A stretch of 64,000 nt of DNA. It comes from Isoetes taiwanensis (taxonomy: Eukaryota; Streptophyta; Lycopodiopsida; Isoetales; Isoetaceae). The first letter of the stretch is position 1. Each line of letters begins with the position of its first letter. The DNA lies in the NCBI GenBank assembly GCA_021234155.1, contig JAJEKV010000036.1, forward strand, positions 8,015,426 to 8,079,425, in the 5' to 3' direction. This document shows positions 56,391 through 64,000 of this stretch, piece after piece. Both the position numbers and the translations under genes were made by a program. Under the pieces are notes generated by a model that worked only from the letters and a program-made list of their open reading frames with translations, ran no database searches and was not told the DNA's origin.

Positions 56391-56949
56391 CTTAAGTGAT
56401 TCGTATACATCAATGGGGATATATCGGGTGATGTGGCGTATACAGAAGAAGAGGTGGACTGCCATGTTGGCAATCCATATTAAGGCCTAGATTCCACTAA
56501 CCCGGCCGTTTCTGGATCTACTGGCAAGAACTAGCGGGCAATCGGCAACAAAACAGGGCTTATCTACCATCATCTACATTCCATTGCAGCTCCGGCAGTT
56601 CTTGATTCTAAGCTTTGTTCATCCGAGCTGTCAAATTTTCCTGAAACTCCCGGGCAAGATCCCCCGTCTGTTATTTTTGTGATAACTCACTCCACGTCGG
56701 AAACTTCCACCCACAATTCTGACTGCAATGGAATCGCAACAAGGGTGCAAATTGATGATTTGTGGCTCCTTGATTCGTCGTTGTAGCAACTGACGGCACA
56801 GTGGAATCTGGGCCTAAGAGTCACAATTGTACCCAAATATTCATGTCTATTACGATGAACAGTCACCATCCATCATATATGTATGCTACATTGAGCTATT
56901 CTCAACCAATCATGTCAATATCATTCTCTATAGTTTTGCTATTTTGTTA
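56391..56949 (+). mobile_element. LTR-B, copy 2, disrupted by a MITE
   Basis: Same structure as 44484-45042, ending TTTGTTA (CA changed to TA) before primer site TGGTATCAGAGCC (56950-56962). Confidence 0.8.
56484..56814. mobile_element. 331-bp PIF/Harbinger-like MITE, copy 2
   Basis: Same length, ends and TAA flanks as 44577-44907, at the same LTR position. Inherited with the duplicated block rather than a separate insertion. Confidence 0.9.
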
Positions 56950-57420
56950 TGGTATCAGAGCCGGAGATGGCTTCGAAGATCTGAAGGATTCGTGGCTGCT
57001 GTAGAGCAACCCTGGGACCTGCTATGAGGGAGATTAATGCGTAGATAATGAAGACCAAGAGCTCCAGATTAGAATTGAAGAAATTGGAGGTATTATTTCC
57101 TTTTTCTTTTCATTCCAAATCCATGTATTGAAGATCCAGATGCCCGCATGCATCTTGGGATATGTTGGAGTCGAGATTTGCTTCTGTTCTCTGAGACGAT
57201 GGGGAAAAATTTGCTCTAAGCGGAGCACCAGAGTCCCCACAAATCAGATGCAGAGGCAGAGAATCAAATCCTGTTGGTATGCATTTCCTGTCACTAAGTT
57301 GTTTTTCCCTTTGGAGCCTGGTTCAAAAAGTGAACCAGAAGAAGCCCATAAGAGGCTTTGGTGCATGGCTATATGCACACCTGCAATCCAACGCTTGATC
57401 GGATGCTGATCAAGGGGGAG

Positions 57421-57616
57421 TGTTGAGGAAAGGATGATCATGCATCTTGGATCAACGGAATGGATGTGCCAGCAAGGCAATCCACATGAATCGACACCAA
57501 TATACAGTTATGTCGTTTCATTTTTGTCTGTTCATACATCTATATATTGTAAACCACGGCTGGGGTTTTTCCAGCCACTCTGATCAATTCATCTCCTTCA
57601 TTTCTGTAATTTATCG
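57421..57616 (+). mobile_element. LTR-A, copy 2
   Basis: 196 bp after polypurine tract AAGGGGGAG. The terminal dinucleotide is CG rather than CA. It is followed by the exact primer site TGGTATCAGAGCT. Confidence 0.85.
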
Positions 57617-57704
57617 TGGTATCAGAGCTACGGCTCTTGATCTGATCCTGGAAGACCTGTGGGGGAAGGCTTTAGAAGACCTGGAGAAGAAGGTTATAGA
57701 ATAG

Positions 57705-58690
57705 GTCTTGGGAGAGAAGATGATCATTGTGCAATCAAGAAGGGCTGACGGATTTGCAAGCTTTGCAAATCTAATCTATCTATGGATAGCAGGATTCTTG
57801 GCAAAAGCAAGAAAATACTTTGAAGAATATGATGGCTCCGGAAGCCAGAAAGGAGCTTCATTCTCACAAGAGACGTCTTGTGCAGATGTGGGCATATAAG
57901 GAAGTGCAAACAATTGCCATAAATATGTTGGAGTTGAGCCTATCTATTGCGTTGCAAATCCCTGTTGTGGCAGAAATCGCTTCACAGAAAGCAAGAATAT
58001 GGCACCTAAACAGACCCAAAATCAATGGGGTCTAATGCCAGAAGAAAAGAAGCCCAGGGAAATGCAGTTCAAGCATGCAGATATGGCCGAATTAGAAGCA
58101 GAACTAGAATTGAAGGATAAGGAGGCATGGACGAATTTGGAGGACATGCTCAGGGCCATGATTGAAGCAACGACCAAGGAATTTCCAGAAGAATAAGTTC
58201 TTGAAGAAGCGGTGCGAAGATGCAGAAAGAACCTGTGATTTTGTTGGCCTTTGAGAACCCGAAAAGAGAAGCAACCTGCACAAAAGACAGAGCATTTCAA
58301 ATCCAAATTTTCATACCATACAGTGAAAATTCCAGTGAAGTAACTTGCGGAAAAGTTATTGCCAGATTTGTGCATACTGAAGGCGCCAGACCTGCAAACA
58401 AACCGAAAATCATGATGATTTTTGGAGGAATCATGCCCAGAAACCAAGTGACGCAGATGAGGCCGTTCCTACTTGTAAAGAATCGTGAAGGAAAATCTAA
58501 TCAGGTTTTGTTGGTTCTTTCAAATAATGCTGTGGCGGTTATTGCATATAAACAATGGAACATTAAGCAAAACTTTAAAAGTTTTCAATGGCATAATGGA
58601 TCATTCATACACAATGGGAGAAGCTTAGATCGTCCTCGTATGAAGCTTAAGAAGAAGAGACATCCGTGTGGACATCCAGAGTATGGCTGA
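57705..58690 (+). pseudogene. Array ORF, unit 1, broken
   Basis: Homologous to the frame at 60088-61174. The N-terminal part reads IVQSRRADGFASF and YLWIAGFLAKARK before a TAA at about 57897. About 55 codons are missing or shifted (57900-58000). AELEAELELKDKEAWTN then runs to a TAA at about 58194. The C-terminal part is intact from 58220 to the stop at 58688 and shows the original end: WHNGSFIHNGRSLDR and LKKKRHPCGHPEYG. Confidence 0.6.
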
Positions 58691-58804
58691 TAAGGAAGAT
58701 ATATCCTTTTGTAAGTACCATATGTAAATATATGGGTGTCGTATATGTTTAAATAGTCCTAGCGTGTGAGGCCCTAATGTAATTGATCTTAGCAGTTCAA
58801 ATGC

Positions 58805-59050
58805 TTAGATCAAGGGGGAGAATTGCCAATCAATATGATCTAGGCATCCTCACTTCGTATGATATGAGATACAAGACTAGAGAGTCAATTTGAATTTTCT
58901 AGTCGCAGTTTTAGAACTCCCTACATCATTGGAAGATGTGCCGATAAAAGCCAGCTAGATGTGTTCAAGGTTGAGCATTAAGGGGGAGTAGAAAACTATT
59001 ATGGAAAGTTCAAATTAAACCCTCATTGCTCTATTGATCAAGGGGGGGAG
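58805..59050 (+). promoter_or_regulatory. Three successive polypurine tracts before LTR-B
   Basis: AAGGGGGAG occurs at about 58810, 58979 and, extended to AAGGGGGGGAG, at 59040-59050 immediately before LTR-B (TGTTAAG). The same triple pattern is at about 61300, 61469 and 61529-61536. The last tract should prime plus-strand DNA; the upstream ones may be auxiliary tracts or remnants of older LTR borders. Confidence 0.6.
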
Positions 59051-59278
59051 TGTTAAGAATAAGTGATCGTATAGATCAATGTAGGTATACGGGTGATGTG
59101 GCGTATACAGAAGAGGTGGACTGCCATGTTGGCAATCCATATTAAGAGTCACAACTGTACCCAATAGTCATGTCTATTAGGATGAACAGTCACCATCCAC
59201 CATATATGTATGCTACGTTGAGAGTTATTCTCAACCAATCATCTCAATATCATTCTCTACAGTTTTGCTATTTTGTCA
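59051..59278 (+). mobile_element. LTR-B, copy 3, intact
   Basis: 228 bp, TGTTAAGAATAAG to TTTGTCA, flanked by a polypurine tract and TGGTATCAGAGCC (59279-59291). It retains the empty MITE site (CATATTAAGAGTC). It shares GGCAATCCAYAT and GTCATGTC-like blocks with LTR-A, so A and B are diverged relatives. Confidence 0.9.
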
Positions 59279-59291
59279 TGGTATCAGAGCC

Positions 59292-59788
59292 AGAGATGGC
59301 TTAGAAGATCTGAAGGATTCGTGGGTGCTGTAGAGCAGCCCTGGGACCTGCTATGAAGGAGATTAATGCGTAGATAATGAAGACCAAGAGCTCCAGATTA
59401 GAATTGAAGAAATTGGAGGTATTATTTCCTTATTCTTTTCATTCCAAATCCATGTATTGAAGACCCAGATGCCCGCATGCATCTTGGTTTGCTTCTGTTC
59501 TGTGAGACGATGGGGAAAAATTTGCTCTAAGCGGAGCACCAGAGTCCCCACAAATCAGATGCAGAGCATGGAAGCAAATTGCAGAGAATCAAATCTCGTT
59601 GGTATGCATTTCCGTCACTAAGTTGTTTTTCCCTTTGGAGCCCGGTTCGAAGTGAACCGAAGAAGCTCATAAGAGGCTTTGTTGCATGGCTATGTGCACA
59701 CCTGCAATCCAGAAAGGATTCTAGAGCCGGGGGGGGGGGGCAGGTTAGAACTCCTAGGACGCTTGATCGGATGTTGATCAAGGGGGAG
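59292..59788 (+). other. Short internal spacer (after LTR-B, before LTR-A)
   Basis: About 0.5 kb present in all four units. No long frame. It starts at a primer site and ends at a polypurine tract, so formally it is an LTR-element interior without coding capacity (TRIM-like). A G run at 59730-59740 is also in the 62-kb unit. Confidence 0.6.
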
Positions 59789-59984
59789 TGTTGAGGAAAG
59801 GATGATCACGCATCCTGGATCAACGGAATGGATGTGCCAGCAGGGCAATCCACATGAATCGACACCAATATACAGTTATGTCGTTTCATTTTTGTCTGTT
59901 CATACATCTATATATTGTAAACCACGGCTGGGGTTTTTCCAGCCACTATGATCAATTCAACTCCTTCATTTCTGTAATTTATCA
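59789..59984 (+). mobile_element. LTR-A, copy 3
   Basis: 196 bp, TGTTGAGG to TTTATCA, after AGGGGGAG and before TGGTGTCAGAGCT. Confidence 0.9.
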
Positions 59985-59997
59985 TGGTGTCAGAGCT

Positions 59998-61174
59998 ATG
60001 GCTCTTGATCTGATCCTGGAAGACCTGTGGGAGAAGGCTTTAGAAGACCTGGAGAAGAAGGTTATAAAATAAGTCTTGGGAGAGAAGATGATTATTGGGC
60101 AATCAAGAAGGGCTGACGGATTTGCAAGCTTTGCAAATCTAATCTATCTATGGATAGCAGGATTCTTGGCAGAAGCAAGAAAATTCTTTAAAGAATATGA
60201 TGGCTCCGGAAGCCAGAAAGGAGCTTCATTCTCACAAGAGACGTCTTGTGCAGATGTGGGCATATCAGGAAGTGCAAACAATTGCCATAAATATGCTGGA
60301 GTTGAGGCAGAGGACCGAAGATTGGTCCTGAAGTCTGCCAATGTATCTATTGGGTTGCAAAGCCCTGTTGTGGCAGAAATCGCTTCACAGAAAGCCAAGA
60401 ATATGGCACCTAAACAGACCCAAAATCAATGGGGTCTAATGCCAGAAGAAAAGAAGCCCAAGGAAATGCAGTTCAAGCATGCACATATGGCCGAATTAGA
60501 AGCAGAATTAGAATTGAAGGATAAGGAGGCATGGACGAATTTGAAGGACATGCTCAGGGCCATGATTGAAGCAACGACCAAGGAATTTCCAGAAGAAGAA
60601 GTTCTTGAAGAAACGGTGGCTTACGAAATGGCTTCAGAAATTGTGATGGGAAACTGCAGAAGAGCATGGGTTACGTTTCGATATGCAGACCAGTTCGAGA
60701 AGATGCAAAAAGAACCTATGATTTTGTTGGCCTTCGAGAAGCCGAAAAGAGAAGCAACCTGCACAAAAGAAAAAGCATTTCAAATCCAAATTTTCATACC
60801 AGACGGTGAAAATCCCAGTGAAGTAACTTGCGGAAAAGTTATTGCCAAATTTGTGCATATTGAAGGCGCCAGACCTGCAAACAAACTGAAAACCATGATG
60901 ATTTCTGGAGGAATCATGGCCAGAAACCAAGTGACGCAGATGAGGCCGTTCCTATTTGTAAAGAATCGTGAAGGAAAATCTAATCAGGTTTTGTTGGTTC
61001 TTTCAAATAATGCTATGGCAGTTATTGCATAATAAACAAAGGAACATTAAGCAAAACTTTAAAAGTTTTCAATGGCATAATGGATCATTCATGCACAATG
61101 GGAGAAGCTTAGATCGTCCTCGTGTGAAGCTTAAGAAGAAGAGACATCCGTGTGGACATCCAGAGTATGGCTGA
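59998..61174 (+). CDS. Array ORF, unit 2: unrecognised element-encoded protein
   Basis: Immediately after the primer site an ATG at 59998 gives 24 codons (MALDLILEDLWEKALEDLEK) to a TAA at 60070. The same frame continues, with first ATG 60088, for 314 codons to 61032. Parts: SRRADGFASFANLIYLWIAG (hydrophobic), a Ser/Gln-rich stretch, GLQSPVVAEIASQKAKNMAP, an acidic helix (AELEAELELKDKEAWTN), EVLEETVAYEMASEIVMG, REATCTKEKAFQIQIFIPDG, QVTQMRPFLFVKNREGKSN. A frame shift at 61030 separates the basic end (61037-61174, RPRVKLKKKRHPCGHPEYG). No protease, RT, integrase or CCHC knuckle. It may be a gag-like or novel product of a non-autonomous LTR element. Amino-acid wording is kept between units, but selection cannot be judged by eye. 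Confidence 0.5.
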
Positions 61175-61536
61175 TAAGGAAGATATATCCTTTTGTAAGT
61201 ACCATATGTAAATATAAAAATGGGTGTCGTATATGTCTAAATAGTCCTAGTGTGTGAGGCCCCAATGTAATTGATCTTAGCAGTTCAGATGCTTAGATCA
61301 AGGGGGAGAATTGCCAATTAATATAATCTAGACATCCTCACTTCTTATGATATGAGATACAGCACTAGAGAGTCAATTTGAATTTTCTAGTCACAGTTTT
61401 AGAACTCCCTACATCATTGGAAGATGTGCCTATAAAAGCCATCTAGATGTGTTCAAGGTTCAGCATTAAGGGGGAGTAGAAAACTACTATGGGAAGTTCA
61501 AATTAAACCCTCATTGATCTATTGATCAAGGGGGAG

Positions 61537-61764
61537 TGTTAAGAATAAGTGATCGTATAGATCAATGTAGATATACGAGTGATGTGGCGTATACAGAAGA
61601 GGTGGACTGCCATGTTGGCAATCCATATTAAGAGTCACAACTGTACCCAATAGTCATGTCTATTAGGATGAACAGTCACCATCCACCATATATGTATGCT
61701 ACGTTGAGAGTTATTCTCAACCAATCATCTCAATATCATTCTCTACAGTTTTGCTATTTTGTCA
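61537..61764 (+). mobile_element. LTR-B, copy 4, intact
   Basis: 228 bp, nearly identical to 59051-59278, with the empty MITE site and the TGGTATCAGAGCC primer site (61765-61777). Start-to-start distance to copy 3 is 2486 bp, the period of the array. Confidence 0.9.
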
Positions 61765-61777
61765 TGGTATCAGAGCC

Positions 61778-62290
61778 AGAGATGGCTTAGAAGATCTGAA
61801 GGATTCGTGGGTGCTGTAGAGCAGCCCTGGGACCTGCTATGAAGGAGATTAATGCGTAGATAATGAAGACCAAGAGCTCCAGATTAGAATTGAAGAAATT
61901 GGAGGTATTATTTCCTTATTCTTTTCATTCCAAATCCATGTATTGAAGACCCAGATGCCCGCATGCATCTTGGGATATGTTGGAGTCGAGATTTGCTTCT
62001 GTTCTGTGAGACGATGGGGAAAAATTTGCTCTAAGCGGAGCACCAGAGTCCCCGCAAATCAGATGCAGAGCATGGAAGCAAATTGCAGAGAATCAAATCC
62101 TGTTGGTATGCATTTCCTGTCACTAAGTTGTTTTTCCCTTTGGAGCCTGGGAACCAGAAGAAGCCCATAAGAGGCTTTGTTGCATGGCTATGTGCACACC
62201 TGTAATCCAGAAAGGATTCTAGAGCGGGGGGGGAGGGGGGGGCAGGTTAGAACTCCTAGGACGCTTGATCGGATGTTGATCAAGGGGGAG
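61778..62290 (+). other. Short internal spacer, unit 3
   Basis: As 59292-59788, including the G run (62226-62242); differs by small indels. Confidence 0.6.
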
Positions 62291-62486
62291 TGTTGAGGAA
62301 AGGATGATCACGCATCCTGGATCAACGAAATGGATGTGCCAGCAAAGCAATCCACATGAATCGACACCAATATACAGTTATGTCGTTTCATTTTTGTCTG
62401 TTCATACATTTATATATTGTAAACCACGGCTGGGGTTTTTCCAGCCACTATGATCAATTCAACTCCTTCATTTCTGTAATTTATCA
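62291..62486 (+). mobile_element. LTR-A, copy 4
   Basis: 196 bp, almost the same as 59789-59984; followed by TGGTGTCAGAGCT. Confidence 0.9.
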
Positions 62487-62499
62487 TGGTGTCAGAGCT

Positions 62500-63678
62500 A
62501 TGGCTCTTGATCTGATCCTAGAAGACCTGTGGGGGAAGGCTTTAGAAGACCTGGAGAAGAAGGTTATAGAATAGGTCTTGGGAGAGAAGATGATTATTGC
62601 GCAATCAAGAAGGGCTGATGGATTTGCAAGCTTTGCAAATCTGATCTATCTATGGATAGCAGGATTCTTGGCAGAAGCAAGAAAATTCTTTAAAGATGAT
62701 GGCTCCGGAAGCCAGAAAGGAGCTTCATTCTCACAAGAGACGTCTTGTGCAGATGTGGGCATATCAGGAAGTGCAAACAATTGCCATAAATATGCTGGAG
62801 TTGAGCCAGAGGACCGAAGATTGGTCCTGAAGTCTGCCAATGTATCTATTGGGTTGCAAAGCCCTGTTGTGGCAGAAATCGCTTCACAGAAAGCCAAGAA
62901 TATGGCACCTAAACAGACCCAAAATCAATGGGGTCTAATGCTAGAAGAAAAGAAGCCCAGGGAAATGCAGTTCAAGCATGCAGATATGGCCGAATTAGAA
63001 GCAGAATTAGAATTGAAGGATAAGGAGGCATGGACGAATTTGGAGGACATGCTCAGGGCCATGATTGAAGCAACGACCAAGGAATTTCCAGAAGAAGAAG
63101 TTCTTGAAGAAACGGTGGCTTACGAAATGGCTTCAGAAATTGTGATGGGAAACTACTTGAAAGAGCATGGGTTACGTTTCGATATGCGGAACCGGTTCGA
63201 AGATGCAAAAAAAGAACACGTGATTTTGTTGGCCTTGAGAAGCCCGAAAAGAGAAGCAACCTGCACAAAAGAAAGAGCATTTCAAATCCAAATTTTCATA
63301 CCGGGCGGTGAAAATCCCAAAGAAAGTAACTTATGGAAAAGTTATTGCCAAATTTGTGCATCTTGAAGGCGCCCGGACCTGCAAACAAAACCGAAAACCA
63401 TGATGATTTCTGGAGGAATCATGGCCAGAAACCAAGTGACGCAGATGAGGCCGTTCCTATTTGTAAAGAATCGTGAAGGAAAATCTAATCAGGTTTTGTT
63501 GGTTCTTTCAAATAATGCTATGCAGTTATTGCATAATAAACAAAGGAACATTAAGCAAAACTTTAAAAGTTTTCAATGGCATAATGGATCATTCATGCAC
63601 AATGGGAGAAGCTTAGATCGTCCTCGTGTGAAGCTTAAGAAGAAGAGACATCCCTGTGGACATCCAGAGTATGGCTGA
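62500..63678 (+). pseudogene. Array ORF, unit 3, frame-shifted
   Basis: ATG at 62500 with the same short leader frame ending in TAG at 62572-62574. The main frame runs from 62590 to 63366 and contains the same blocks as unit 2, including SQETSCADVGISGSANNC and AELEAELELKDKEAWTN. Between 63150 and 63330 small indels change frame, and the C-terminal part continues at 63400-63678 in another frame, ending LKKKRHPCGHPEYG. Confidence 0.55.
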
Positions 63679-64000
63679 TAAGGAAGATATATCCTTTTGA
63701 AGTACCATATGTAAATATAAAAATGGGTGTCGTATATGTCTAAATAGTCCTAGTGTGTGAGGCCCCAATGTAATTGATCTTAGCAGTTCAGATGCTTAGA
63801 TGAAGGGGGAGAATTGCCAATTAATATAATCTAGACATCCTCACTTCTTATGATATGAGATACAGCACTAGAGAGTCAATTTGAATTTTCTAGTCACAGT
63901 TTTAGAACTCCCTACATCATTGGAAGATGTGCCTATAAAAGCCATCTAGATGTGTTCAAGGTTCAGCATTAAGGGGGAGTAGAAAACTACTATGGGAAGT
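63679..64000 (+). repeat. 3' part of array unit 3, cut by the window end
   Basis: Matches 61175-61500 closely, including the first polypurine tracts (the first is altered to GATGAAGGGGGAG at about 63801; the second is at 63971-63979). By the period, the next LTR-B should begin about 20-40 bases beyond the window. Confidence 0.85.

Larger units (their letters stand above)
55488..57690 (+). repeat. Duplicated block, copy 2 (start of the LTR array)
   Basis: Counterpart of 43575-45798. 55462-55520 contains GAGTTTCTGCTACT twice, suggesting the breakpoint with the LINE formed at a short repeat. Numerous 1-2-base deletions relative to copy 1 lie between 56070 and 56340. Confidence 0.9.

Overview
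The window is plant nuclear DNA. Intron-bearing gene fragments with GT-AG borders are present, such as an AMSH-type deubiquitinase and a ClpD/ERD1-type chloroplast chaperone exon. There are also Ty1/copia and LINE-type reverse transcriptases, LTR elements with a plant tRNA-iMet primer-binding site, TA-rich microsatellites and many small inverted-repeat elements. Base composition is AT-rich, real genes are sparse and transposon debris dominates, as expected of a large land-plant genome. I cannot place the lineage further from sequence alone.

Layout. 1-3.7 kb is a large foldback structure: short GAATCT-type arrays and a ~480-bp flank occur in opposite orientations around hairpins. 4.1-7.4 kb holds a decaying, unrecognised multi-exon gene. 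7.6-16 kb is mostly non-coding, with local tandem duplications, one ClpD-like exon, a TA microsatellite and GC-rich palindromes. 16.3-16.7 kb (minus) is an intact small single-exon gene. 17-19.5 kb has clusters of a GGAAACCTCCCC motif in both orientations. 24-24.9 kb (minus) is a LINE ORF1 remnant without an ORF2. 28.4-31.4 kb holds two LINE ORF2 fragments and a hairpin element. 35-36.9 kb (minus) has candidate exons of an unrecognised gene. 37.2-38.7 kb has tandem duplications, one of which is interrupted by a 456-bp chain of four hairpins. 39.6-40.6 kb is a MITE immediately upstream of a small two-exon gene for a putative secreted protein. 40.8-43.1 kb (minus) is a 5'-truncated copia element.

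The last 20 kb is the most informative part. A LINE (about 48.8-55.5 kb) is split inside its reverse transcriptase by a 3.47-kb hAT-type element (51,227-54,697) with a 16-bp terminal inverted repeat and a perfect 8-bp target duplication. That hAT element carries seven exons, with introns, of a host AMSH-like JAMM deubiquitinase gene. From 55.5 kb to the window end runs a head-to-tail array in which two diverged short LTR types (called A, 196 bp, and B, 228 bp) alternate. Each pair encloses either a ~0.5-kb spacer or a ~1.5-kb internal region encoding an unrecognised protein. A partial copy of the first array unit lies at 43.6-45.8 kb. Both that copy and the 55.5-kb unit carry the same 331-bp PIF/Harbinger-like MITE inside LTR-B, while the two later LTR-Bs show the empty site.

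There is no operon-like organisation. The relationships are nested: retroelements hit by DNA transposons, host exons captured by a transposon, and LTR units multiplied by unequal recombination. The best candidates for living genes are 16,316-16,657 (minus), 40,167-40,632 (plus) and, less surely, 46,663-47,211 (plus).
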